Below, in pieces: positions 34,772-43,100 of a stretch of DNA of 64,000 bases. Position 1 is the stretch's first letter. Every line of letters starts with the position of its first letter. The position numbers and the translations under genes were made by a program. The stretch comes from Thermosyntropha sp. Its GTDB lineage: Bacteria > Bacillota > Syntrophomonadia > Syntrophomonadales > Syntrophomonadaceae. The stretch lies in NCBI RefSeq assembly GCF_017656155.1, contig NZ_JACDOH010000001.1:300540-364539 (forward strand), read 5' to 3'. A model generated the notes under the pieces. It searched no databases. It was not told the origin of the DNA and was given only the letters and a program-made list of their open reading frames with translations.

Positions 34772-36205
34772 TTACAGGTCATAATAAAGCTCAAATTCCA
34801 TAGGATGAGGTATATCGTTGACTTTACGGGCTTCTTTGCGTTTGGTTTGTCCCCATATTTCAATGAGGCGTTTCGGGAATACTCCTCCTTTGAGCAGAAA
34901 TTCATGGTCTTTTTCCAAGGCATCTAAAGCTTCATCTAAAGATTTAGGCAGAGATTTGATTTTAGCCTGTTCTTCCGGCGGCAGGTTGTAAAGATTTACA
35001 TCATATGGGCCAAAACCTTCAGCTACCGGGTCGATTTTGTTCTGTATTCCGTCTAGGCCTGCCATAAGTATGGCGGAAAAAGCCAGATATGGATTGCAGG
35101 TAGCATCAGATGAACGGAATTCAAATCTTTTTTGTTCTGGTGCTTTGGCGTAAGCGGGGACTCTTATTACTGCACTGCGGTTAGCGGTAGCGAAGCATAT
35201 GCTTACTGGCGCTTCGTATCCTGGGACCAGGCGCTTGTAGGAGTTGGTGCTGGGATTGGTAAAGGCAAGCACAGCTGGTGCATGTTTTAGAAGGCCACCA
35301 ATAAAATACATAGCTTCTTTGCTAAGGCCTGCATACCCGCTTTCATCGTAGAATACGGGTTTCCCTTCTTTAAAGAGATGCATATGGACATGCAGACCGT
35401 TTCCGGCTTCTCCATAGAGCGGTTTGGGCATAAAAGTAACGGTTTTTCCTTCTTTGAAGGCCATATTTTTGATTAGATATTTGGCGAGCATAGTTTTATC
35501 AGCCATTTCCCTCATGGGACCGAATTCCACTTCGATTTCAATCTGGCCCGGGCCACCTACTTCGTGGTGATGATATTTTACCGGGATTCCGTTTTGCTCC
35601 AAAAGCATACTCATGCGTGAACGCAAATCATAGAGCACATCTTGTGGAGCTGCTATATGATATCCGCCTTTTAATGGAATTTTATAACCTAAGTTTTGAT
35701 AGTCGTTTTCTCCGCTGTTCCATATAGCCTGTTCGACATCTATGCTGAATCCGGTTTTGTTGGGTAAAGATTCATAGCTTACATGGTCGAATACATAAAA
35801 TTCAAATTCAGGCCCTATGCGCATTTCATCGGCAATTCCGGTTGATTTCATGTATTCTTCAGCTTTAAGCGCTATGGTGCGGGGATCCTGGTCAAAACGG
35901 TAGTTTTCGGGCTCTGCAATAACATATACATCACCGATCATGCTCAAGGTGGGGACTTCAGTAAAAGGATCAAATACTGCGGTGAAAATATCCGGGATGA
36001 ATACCATGTCGCTTTTTTCTACGGGAGCAAAGCCGTAGTTGGAGCCGTCAAAGCCGATGCCGTATTTTAAAGTATCTGGAGTAAATCGGCCGACCGGGAT
36101 GCTTAAGTGTCTCCATCTTCCGATAAGGTCAATCATTTTAAAGTCAATCATCTGAATGTTTTCTTTTTGGCAAAAATCAATTACTTCTTCATAAGTTTTG
36201 AACAC
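34772..36205 (-). CDS. glnA: Glutamine synthetase type I
   Basis: Makes glutamine from glutamate, ammonia and ATP; a dodecamer in the family. Length 477 from a GTG at 36205, preferred because GGGGG stands 7 bases before it; a longer TTG start at 36244 has no ribosome site. Marks are YGIGFDGSNYGF, the metal motif GPEFEFYVFDH, PGQIEIEVEFG, the glycine-rich GNGLHVHMHLF and ATP loop NRSAVIRVPA with FEFRSSDATCNPYL. The segment NLYNLPPEE resembles the adenylylation loop of enteric GS. It is monocistronic. Confidence 0.95.
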   Translation of the reverse strand: MFKTYEEVIDFCQKENIQMIDFKMIDLIGRWRHLSIPVGRFTPDTLKYGIGFDGSNYGFAPVEKSDMVFIPDIFTAVFDPFTEVPTLSMIGDVYVIAEPENYRFDQDPRTIALKAEEYMKSTGIADEMRIGPEFEFYVFDHVSYESLPNKTGFSIDVEQAIWNSGENDYQNLGYKIPLKGGYHIAAPQDVLYDLRSRMSMLLEQNGIPVKYHHHEVGGPGQIEIEVEFGPMREMADKTMLAKYLIKNMAFKEGKTVTFMPKPLYGEAGNGLHVHMHLFKEGKPVFYDESGYAGLSKEAMYFIGGLLKHAPAVLAFTNPSTNSYKRLVPGYEAPVSICFATANRSAVIRVPAYAKAPEQKRFEFRSSDATCNPYLAFSAILMAGLDGIQNKIDPVAEGFGPYDVNLYNLPPEEQAKIKSLPKSLDEALDALEKDHEFLLKGGVFPKRLIEIWGQTKRKEARKVNDIPHPMEFELYYDL

Positions 36206-36258
36206 CTGTAAACCCCCTTTGGTTTTATAAAATTCAGCAGTCAAAATTACACTATGGG

Positions 36259-36291
36259 ATAAGTATAACTTATGACCTTACATAAATTCAA
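36259..36291 (-). promoter_or_regulatory. glnA promoter with palindrome on the -10
   Basis: Minus strand: TTGAAT (36286-36291), 18-bp spacer, TATACT (36262-36267). The -10 sits inside the palindrome ATAAGT-ATA-ACTTAT (36259-36273), a possible operator. It does not match the GlnR consensus. Confidence 0.55.
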
Positions 36292-36368
36292 TTATTATTT
36301 CGATACGATCTTTTGTGTGTAAATAAGAATATATCAGCTTTCAATTTAATATTTATATACCAGTTAAT

Positions 36369-37118
36369 TTGTTTTCAAATTTTTATCAAAACTTAGGGGG
36401 AATAAATATTAGGCGAAAAAGGTTGATTACTTATGTTGTTCTGCTTATCTTTGCGGGAGGTTTAATTTTTGTTTTACCTTATGCTCATGATTATTATGTA
36501 AAATCCAAGCTTGAACCGCAGGTCGAACTTTCTAAAGCTTTAGATAAAATGGCCGAGGTTCAAAGCTATAGATACAGTTTAGATTCAGGGTTTACAGTAG
36601 ATGGCAGGAAGGAGGTGATAAGCAGGGTAGAAGGAGAGAAGAATGGTAATAATACGCATATAAGGGGGGAGATGGTTAACACACCGGTTGATATTTATTA
36701 TATAAACCGAACTGTCTATAACTACGATTCATTTGCTGAAAAGTGGATAGTGATTGAAAGTGATACAACTAATTTTGAAGACTTAATGATAAGTGAACTG
36801 CATCCACTTTCCAATTTCAGGTTCAGCAATATAAAAAATATCACTAAAGAAGGTTTTGAAGTTATAGACGGGCGGGAATGTCTGGTGGTGATGTGTAACC
36901 CGACAGTAGAAAGTAAGCTTTTAGAAACCTTATGGCATAATTTCACCTATAAAATATGGATAGACTATAAGAAGAGTTTAATCAAGAAAGCTGTGCTTCA
37001 GGCTGAAAACAAGCAGACGAAAGATACCCGTCTTAATATAGAAGTTAAGTTTAAAGACTTTGACCGGAATATCAAAATAATTCCTCCGGATACTACGGTT
37101 AAAAAGAAGCAGTCTTAA
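36369..37118 (+). CDS. Membrane-anchored protein of unknown function
   Basis: About 236-249 residues: a basic N-terminus, one membrane segment (YVVLLIFAGGLIFVLPYA), then an exported beta-rich domain. The start is uncertain. TTG at 36369 has no ribosome site, while GGGGGA (36396-36401) stands 6 bases before an in-frame ATT at 36408 giving (M)RRKRLITY. The extracellular domain (MAEVQSYRYSLDSGF..., EGFEVIDGRECLVV, YKIWIDYKKSLIKKA) resembles outer-envelope sigma-factor-regulatory or LolA-like beta sheets, but I do not recognise the family. It is a single gene between divergent glnA and a terminator. Confidence 0.65.
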   Translation: MFSNFYQNLGGINIRRKRLITYVVLLIFAGGLIFVLPYAHDYYVKSKLEPQVELSKALDKMAEVQSYRYSLDSGFTVDGRKEVISRVEGEKNGNNTHIRGEMVNTPVDIYYINRTVYNYDSFAEKWIVIESDTTNFEDLMISELHPLSNFRFSNIKNITKEGFEVIDGRECLVVMCNPTVESKLLETLWHNFTYKIWIDYKKSLIKKAVLQAENKQTKDTRLNIEVKFKDFDRNIKIIPPDTTVKKKQS

Positions 37119-37120
37119 CT

Positions 37121-37160
37121 TAAAGGGATAAGTGGGATTAACCTGCTTATCCCTTTAATT
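37121..37160. terminator. Bidirectional terminator between convergent genes
   Basis: TAAAGGGATAAG and CTTATCCCTTTA pair around a 13-base loop, flanked by A/T-rich ends. Confidence 0.78.
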
Positions 37161-37173
37161 ATTAATTATTATT

Positions 37174-38334
37174 TTATCTGACGGGATTGACACGAGTATT
37201 TTCTTTAAGCTCTAAACTGCCGTTTTTTATAATAAGGTCTCCTTCTTTTAGACCCCTTTTTATTTCGATATTTTCATCATCGCTTAGTCCAGTTTGGATT
37301 GGTTGGTATTTTATTTTACCATTGACTATTTTCATTACTATGGGACTGTTTGCGGTAGTGCGAACGGCTTCCCGGGGAACGATAAGTACGTTTTTATGTT
37401 CTTTGATTGTAATAGCAATATCTACTTCATATCCGGGTTTTAATAAAGAATTTTTACTTATGCTGATTATAACTGGAACCCGGTACTGCAATATTCCCAG
37501 GGCAGATTTTTTTTCTTCGGCTCGGGGATAGATTTTGGCTACTTTGCCTTCGAGATGTTTATTTCCTAACACGGGAGATGTAATAACTGCTTTTTGTCCA
37601 ACTTTTATTTCTGATAGATTTTCGCTTAAGATATCTGCTTTTATTTGCAGAGAATTCATATCTGCTACTACTGTCAGGAGGGTTCCGGCAGTTACCGGCT
37701 GCCTTTTTTTTACCGGCAGTTGAACAATAGTGCCTTTTATAGGGCTTCTTATAGTTAATTTTTCCCTTTGTTCCTCAAGCTGTGCAATAATTTTTTCTAT
37801 CTCATTTATTTGTCTTGCCAGGGAATCTCTGTAAGAAATATTTTTTTGCAGTGCTATTTCCAGGTTTTTTACCTGGGATTCGGCTTCTTCTAATTTTACT
37901 TTGCTTACGGCACTTTCCCGGAAAAGCATGGAAGTACGCTCAAGGTTGGCTTTAGCAGTGTCCAGTTCCAACTCGGTTTGTTTAACCGCATTTTCAGCGA
38001 AAGTTAAATTTGCCTGGGTTTGTGCCAGGTTGATTTTAGCTTCTGAGAGTTTCATATCTAATTCGGGATTTTTGATTTGGATTAATATTTGATTTTTATC
38101 GACTTTTTGTCCAATTTTCACCAGCAAATCATGAATTGTTCCGTTTTGCGGAGAATAGACATTGCTTTCCAGCAAAGCCTCCACTGTCCCGGAGTCTTTT
38201 ATTTCAATTGTTATATTGCCTTTTTTTGCGACTGTTGTTTCAACTTCCGGTGTTTTTTGATGGGTAACAAACATTATAATAATGATTATGCTTAAAATTA
38301 ATCCGCCAATTAAATAGTGTTTATTTTTTATCAA
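37174..38334 (-). CDS. HlyD/MacA-type membrane-fusion (periplasmic adaptor) protein of the efflux operon
   Basis: Adaptor of 386 residues with one N-terminal membrane segment (about 7-24). A barrel-lipoyl half (SNVYSPQNGTIHDLLVKIGQ) leads to a long coiled-coil hairpin (about 90-205, heptads such as ETELDTAKANLERT). The second lipoyl half is RSPIKGTIVQLPVKKRQPVTAG, then a beta-barrel domain (IYPRAEEKKSALGILQYRVPV). In monoderms such adaptors (YknX-like) serve MacB-type ABC exporters. Last gene of the three-gene minus-strand operon, after the permease. Confidence 0.92.
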   Translation of the reverse strand: MIKNKHYLIGGLILSIIIIIMFVTHQKTPEVETTVAKKGNITIEIKDSGTVEALLESNVYSPQNGTIHDLLVKIGQKVDKNQILIQIKNPELDMKLSEAKINLAQTQANLTFAENAVKQTELELDTAKANLERTSMLFRESAVSKVKLEEAESQVKNLEIALQKNISYRDSLARQINEIEKIIAQLEEQREKLTIRSPIKGTIVQLPVKKRQPVTAGTLLTVVADMNSLQIKADILSENLSEIKVGQKAVITSPVLGNKHLEGKVAKIYPRAEEKKSALGILQYRVPVIISISKNSLLKPGYEVDIAITIKEHKNVLIVPREAVRTTANSPIVMKIVNGKIKYQPIQTGLSDDENIEIKRGLKEGDLIIKNGSLELKENTRVNPVR

Positions 38335-38350
38335 TATGAAATCAACTCCT

Positions 38351-40735
38351 TTAATCGATATTTTTTAGAACTTCATGGGGATTTAAGTCTTTAAGTCTGC
38401 GTATGCCCCAATAATGTCCGATTAAAACGAAGATTATACCTCCAAGGGCGGCCAGGAAGTAAGTTAGGGGGGAAATCACCACCGGCATAGAGTATAAATC
38501 TGTACTTACTGATTTAACGTACGAATGAGCCATTATATAGCCGGCAGGCAGGCCTAGAATTATGCCAGGAGCAGCCTCTAAAACAGTTTCTTTAAGTAAA
38601 AGGTTTGAAATATCGCGCTTGAAAAAGCCCATTGCTTGAAGGGAGGCAAATTCTCTTCTGCGTTCATTAAAGCTGAGGATAGATGAATTATAGATTATAG
38701 CAAAACCAAGGATAATGGCAAATGTCAGCATTATTCCGATAAAATATATTAAACTGTCCAGCATGCTCATAAAGTTATCGCGTTCACTTTGACGACTGCT
38801 TATAGAACTTATTCCAGTTATATTTGAAAGTTCCTTTTCAATTAAAGAAAATTTTCCTCTATCGGCCTTAAGCATTGCTCCATTGGCTGTGTTAGCTTCA
38901 TTAAGCAGCTGGTTTGCCTGTTTAAGTGAAACAAAAGAATTTCCGCCCATTAGTTGATGATTGATTCCCATTATTTTTAATTCTCTGGTTTTTGATTTGG
39001 TTTTATTTATTAAAGGCTCTACTGTTATGACATCTCCTACAGTGACATTAAGTTTTTTGGCAGTTTGTTCATTTAATAAAATGCCTTCTTCAGGGATAGA
39101 AAGCTTATGGCCGTTTTTTTGGACTGGGAACTGCATCCCGCTTGTGGGGATAAGGCCTATTATAAGGGCATTTTCTCGTTTGTCTTTATATCTGATTTTA
39201 ACCGGTATTTCCAAAAGTGGTTCCACCTTATTTACACCCTTTATATCATATAAAATACCGAGTTCACTGTTTTTTACCGGGTTGGAAAAGCGCACCATAA
39301 AATCATAATTTACTTCCTGATTAAAGTGCTGATCGAGCATATAATCAATTGAGTCATTCATAAACATGGAAATCACTAAAAGAGCTACGGATATGACAAC
39401 GCCTGCGAATGTTATAGTGGAACGTATGCGGTTACGGTTTACCGTGCGCAGGCCCATTCTCCAGGAAGTATCTATTTTTTGCCATAACCACGGCCATTTT
39501 TCCAAAAGTGAGTGGCTGCGGACAACAGGAGGTTTAAGACGCATAGACTCAGCCGGGTTGATTTTTACGATGGAAAGGGTGGCGGAGATACCGGCGATTA
39601 TACCTGTAGAAAGGCTCAGTATTATGCTGTAAATTATAGTTTTTACGTTAATTCCTCCTATGGCAGCGGGAAGATTGAAAAATTGAGCGTAAAGGTCGGA
39701 AATTGCAGATGCAAAAATGAGCCCTAATATTATTCCTGCAATTATGCCTACAACGCTTACTAAAAGGGCATAGCCTGTGAAATGTATGATCAAACTGCGG
39801 CCGCTGTATCCTAAAGCTTTTAGAATCCCTATTTCCGTCTGCTGATTTTGCACCATACGTCTTATTAAAACAAATTGTGCAGCAGCAGCTACTAAGAGAA
39901 ATAATACAGGCAGAAAGCGTGAAGTTGTTAAAAGGCCATCAAGTTCGCCCTGTAAAGCAGCATGGCTGAGCTGCTGTTCGCGTGGGAAACTGGCCAGATT
40001 GCCGTAAGGTTCCAGGATTTTTTCTATTTTTTGAGCTGCTTTTTCCTGGTCAATGCCAGGCTTAAATTTAACGATTATTTGATTTATTTGTCCATCCATT
40101 TTAAGTATTTTTTGAGCCTGTATAGTAGGAATCATTATAACCCCAAATTTTTGTGGGTCAGGGACTAAAGTAGCAGCATCTTTAATTAAATATGTGAATT
40201 CAGGGCCGGTAGCAGTTCCTACTATGGTCAGAGGAACTTGTTTTTCATCAGCTATTATGGTTATTTTATCGAACATTGAGAGGTTGTTTGCTGAAAGATG
40301 CTGGGGGTCAATCATGACTTCAATGTCGCCGCTTAAGGGATTTTCATCGAAAAAACGCCCATTAAGGAGCTGTATGCGGTTTACTGCCTTATCGATAGGC
40401 AGGTTGTAGCTGGTCAGGCGTGCTGTCCCCCTTTTTTTGTCATTTTTTATGACGGGGACATCTTGTTGAATTCTTCCACTGACTTTTTGGACTTCGGGAA
40501 GGGCTTCAATTTTATTGGTTATTTTTTCAGGAGCTTTAATCACCTGAAAATAATAATCAGCAAAGTTGTTTTCCTGATAAAAAATATCGCGGGAATGTCT
40601 TAAGTTGTAGAATCCGGTTGTAATAGCTATATATATTGATATTCCTATGGTTACGATAGATACCATAGCTAAAAATTGTCCTTTGGTTTTCCAGATGGTG
40701 CGTATAAGTTTTATAAAGAGAATTTTCATTACCAT
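38351..40735 (-). CDS. ABC exporter permease with two FtsX domains
   Basis: Membrane protein of 794 residues. An N-terminal membrane segment (about 10-35) is followed by an extracytoplasmic MacB-PCD-like domain (about 45-250), FtsX domain 1 (about 270-400, with QNQQTEIGILKALGYSG), a second external domain (about 435-640) and FtsX domain 2 (about 660-790, with NERRREFASLQAMGFFKRD). This twin form is typical of lipoprotein or peptide exporters. The first ATG (40735) overlaps the ATPase end by 7 bases; a second ATG at 40729 is also possible. The cargo is unknown. Confidence 0.92.
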   Translation of the reverse strand: MVMKILFIKLIRTIWKTKGQFLAMVSIVTIGISIYIAITTGFYNLRHSRDIFYQENNFADYYFQVIKAPEKITNKIEALPEVQKVSGRIQQDVPVIKNDKKRGTARLTSYNLPIDKAVNRIQLLNGRFFDENPLSGDIEVMIDPQHLSANNLSMFDKITIIADEKQVPLTIVGTATGPEFTYLIKDAATLVPDPQKFGVIMIPTIQAQKILKMDGQINQIIVKFKPGIDQEKAAQKIEKILEPYGNLASFPREQQLSHAALQGELDGLLTTSRFLPVLFLLVAAAAQFVLIRRMVQNQQTEIGILKALGYSGRSLIIHFTGYALLVSVVGIIAGIILGLIFASAISDLYAQFFNLPAAIGGINVKTIIYSIILSLSTGIIAGISATLSIVKINPAESMRLKPPVVRSHSLLEKWPWLWQKIDTSWRMGLRTVNRNRIRSTITFAGVVISVALLVISMFMNDSIDYMLDQHFNQEVNYDFMVRFSNPVKNSELGILYDIKGVNKVEPLLEIPVKIRYKDKRENALIIGLIPTSGMQFPVQKNGHKLSIPEEGILLNEQTAKKLNVTVGDVITVEPLINKTKSKTRELKIMGINHQLMGGNSFVSLKQANQLLNEANTANGAMLKADRGKFSLIEKELSNITGISSISSRQSERDNFMSMLDSLIYFIGIMLTFAIILGFAIIYNSSILSFNERRREFASLQAMGFFKRDISNLLLKETVLEAAPGIILGLPAGYIMAHSYVKSVSTDLYSMPVVISPLTYFLAALGGIIFVLIGHYWGIRRLKDLNPHEVLKNID

Positions 40736-41436
40736 TCAATCCTTTCAGGAAGGACAGGATTTTGGTTTTCTTTTATTTCTATTATTTTTCCACTTCCCAT
40801 GCGGACTATCCTATGTGCCATAAAACTTATAGCTGAGTTGTGGGTAACTATTACTATTGTAGTCTGCAGCTCTTCATTTATTTTTCTTAAAAGAGAAAGG
40901 ACTTTTTTCCCTGTTTCCAGGTCAAGTGCACCGGTAGGTTCGTCACATAATAAAAGGCGAGGTTTTTTAACTATAGCTCTGGCAATGGCAACCCGCTGCT
41001 GTTCTCCTCCGCTCATCTGTGACGGAAAATGTGTTTTTCTCTGGTCAAGACCAACTTTTTTAAGGGCTTCAATGCTTGAAAGAGGATTTTCAACTAAATC
41101 GGCTGCCAATTCCACATTTTCCAACGCGGTGAGGTCAGCAATAAGATTGTAAAATTGAAAAACAAAGCCTATTTCCTTGCGTCTGTAACGGGTAAGTCCC
41201 TGGTCGTTCAATTTAGTTAAATCTTGGTCGTAGAAGTAGACCTGTCCTGAAGTAGGTTTGTCCATGCCGCCGATTATATTCAGCAAGGTGCTTTTACCTG
41301 AGCCACTAGGTCCTAAAATGACTATAATTTCCTTTTCATAGATTTTAAGGCTGATATTTTGCAAAGCTTCTACGGTTATTTCTCCCATGCGGTATACTTT
41401 ACTTATATTTACTATGTCCAATAAGGTATTCTTCAT
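40729..41436 (-). CDS. ABC exporter ATP-binding protein, MacB/LolD type
   Basis: ATPase of 235 residues. Walker A GPSGSGKSTLLNIIGG, Q-loop FVFQFYNLIADLTALENVE, signature MSGGEQQRVAIARAI, Walker B LLLCDEPTGALD and the switch histidine VIVTHNSAI are all present. The FQFYNLIADLTALENV stretch is characteristic of MacB/LolD/FtsE-type mechanotransmission ATPases. It is the first gene of the operon; its promoter region bears a candidate Fur box (41460-41474). Confidence 0.95.
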   Translation of the reverse strand: MKNTLLDIVNISKVYRMGEITVEALQNISLKIYEKEIIVILGPSGSGKSTLLNIIGGMDKPTSGQVYFYDQDLTKLNDQGLTRYRRKEIGFVFQFYNLIADLTALENVELAADLVENPLSSIEALKKVGLDQRKTHFPSQMSGGEQQRVAIARAIVKKPRLLLCDEPTGALDLETGKKVLSLLRKINEELQTTIVIVTHNSAISFMAHRIVRMGSGKIIEIKENQNPVLPERIEW

Positions 41437-41459
41437 AGAGTATTCCCTTTTTATTTTTA

Positions 41460-41476
41460 TGATAATAATTATTATA
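41460..41476 (-). promoter_or_regulatory. Candidate Fur box over the -10 of the efflux operon
   Basis: On the plus strand TGATAAT-A-ATTATTA (41460-41474) differs from the Bacillus-type Fur site TGATAAT-N-ATTATCA at one base. It overlaps TATAAT read on the minus strand (41471-41476), the best -10 for the operon starting at 41436. Confidence 0.5.
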
Positions 41477-41548
41477 TCAAACTATTTTTTGAAAAATTCT
41501 AATTTAGAATAATTTTATGCATCCAATTTAGTCATTCTTCAGATATAA

Positions 41549-41660
41549 ACTTTTCACCCGGATTAATTTATTGGAGCATTAGCTTGTGCCTCCTTTCTGT
41601 TGGGAGTGTTGGAGGCAGTTTGTTTATCAGACACGGGTGCCACAGCCGGGTGAAGGCAGG
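41549..41660 (+). ncRNA. Unassigned structured leader upstream of the deacetylase gene
   Basis: TTCACCCGG (41553-41561) is the exact complement of CCGGGTGAA (41646-41654) and would close a domain of about 100 nt. Inside it TGCCTCC (41587-41593) pairs with GGAGGCA (41611-41617). A second CGGGTG copy near 41634 offers an alternative partner for the left arm. None of the riboswitch classes I can recall fits. Confidence 0.4.
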
Positions 41661-41713
41661 AGGGTTAAACCTGAATTTATTAGTATTAGATCAGTTATGG
41701 TGGAGTGGTATAT

Positions 41714-43096
41714 ATGAAAAAAGTACCGGTAATTATACTTGTTATAGCTTTAATTTTAATCGCCGGAATAGCTGCAGAAAGATTTTATTTTCGTACTGGT
41801 GAAATTACTCTGGATAATGGTTTTAACTGGTATGAAAACCGAAGTCAGAATGAGATTGCTGCTGCCAATGAATTTGCTAAAGAACGATTGGAAAACAGGT
41901 ATTATGTATTTGTGAATGGTATATTTATGGACATAGGTTATGAATGGGATGGTGTTATTTATGTACCTATCAGGAATATAAGTGAAAGCCTCGGTTGGGT
42001 TGTTAACTGGCTTCCTGAAATGCAGCTTATACAGCTGGTAAAGGGGGATGAAGAAGCATTTGTCGAAATCGTAAACCTGTTCGGTAAAGCATATGTAGAG
42101 TTAAACAGGTTGGAAAATCTCCTGAGATTGGCAGAGGTTCAGGTACACGGCGGAAATATTGAAATCTTTACAACGGGACATAAAGTGCCATCAATCAGTT
42201 TTAACAAATTAAAAAGGTTAAATTTTTATATTAACGGCATGAAGATGACTGACAGGGCTGTGGAATATCAGGGCACGAAGTATATTCCTGCCCGCATTTT
42301 TGCCTTATCTTTGGGAAATAGATTTAAGTATGATGCCGAAAAGGGTGCTGCTTATATTAATGATAAAAAGATCGAGTGTGTGTTTATTGACGGACAGGCC
42401 TACTCTGATCTTAAGCAGCTTGAGAAGGTGGTTAACACTGAAAATATAGAGTTTGGATTTCGGGATTTTGCTGTAAGTTCAGGTAATATGTTACCAGTTA
42501 TATATAAAGGATCGGGGAAAGAGAAAACGGTAGCCTTAACCTTTGATGATTATCTGGGAGAAAGTGTGTATAAGCTTCTGGAGATTTTGGACAGGTATAA
42601 TGTAAAGGCGACCTTTTTTATAATAGGCAGCAGTATTTACCAAAACGCAGATTTGGTCAAAGAAATAACATCAAGGGGGCATGTAGCAGCTAATCACACA
42701 TGGGATCACTTGAACTGCCATTCCTTAACTGACGATGAGGTTAGAGCCCAGTTAATCTCGACCCAGCTGGCTATTGAACGCTGTGGGGGAAAAGCTGCCC
42801 ATTATTTTAGACCTCCAGGTGGCTATTATGATAATAAAATAGTGAAGATTGCTCAGGACATAGGTTTGCAAACAGTGTTATGGTCAGTTAATTCTACAGA
42901 TGCAGATATACATAATACTGCCGCAGATATCAGCCAGGTTGTAAACCGTTGGGTAAGCCCGGGAGCTATTGTAGTTATGCATACTAACCGGGAAAATACT
43001 ATTGAGGCCCTTCCGGGGATAATTGAGGCTTTGCAGAGCAGGGGTTACAGGTTTGTAACGATTGAAGAGATGATTACTTCAGAGGGGGGAAAATAG
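41714..43096 (+). CDS. Polysaccharide deacetylase with copper-amine-oxidase-like stalk domains
   Basis: Exported protein of 460 residues. The N-terminal membrane anchor (about 4-22) is followed by Cu_amine_oxidN1-like repeats (about 50-110 and 160-260, for example GVIYVPIRNISESLGWVVNW and TKYIPARIFALSLGNRF). The NodB deacetylase domain (about 273-455) has TFDDYLGES (catalytic Asp pair), HTWDHLNCHS (metal His pair), RPPGGYYD and an end VMHTNRENT. It probably removes acetyl groups from cell-wall sugars. ATG 41714 is chosen over GTG 41705 because GGTGGAG lies 8 bases before it. It precedes the BNR lipoprotein by 4 bases, so the two form an operon. Confidence 0.9.
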   Translation: MKKVPVIILVIALILIAGIAAERFYFRTGEITLDNGFNWYENRSQNEIAAANEFAKERLENRYYVFVNGIFMDIGYEWDGVIYVPIRNISESLGWVVNWLPEMQLIQLVKGDEEAFVEIVNLFGKAYVELNRLENLLRLAEVQVHGGNIEIFTTGHKVPSISFNKLKRLNFYINGMKMTDRAVEYQGTKYIPARIFALSLGNRFKYDAEKGAAYINDKKIECVFIDGQAYSDLKQLEKVVNTENIEFGFRDFAVSSGNMLPVIYKGSGKEKTVALTFDDYLGESVYKLLEILDRYNVKATFFIIGSSIYQNADLVKEITSRGHVAANHTWDHLNCHSLTDDEVRAQLISTQLAIERCGGKAAHYFRPPGGYYDNKIVKIAQDIGLQTVLWSVNSTDADIHNTAADISQVVNRWVSPGAIVVMHTNRENTIEALPGIIEALQSRGYRFVTIEEMITSEGGK

Positions 43097-43100
43097 CATT

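Noticed and set aside
41640..41680. Cobalamin riboswitch (B12-box-like CAGGAGGGTTAAACCTG)
   Set aside because: The B12 box and the GCCACTG core are not both present, and the downstream genes are not cobalamin-related.
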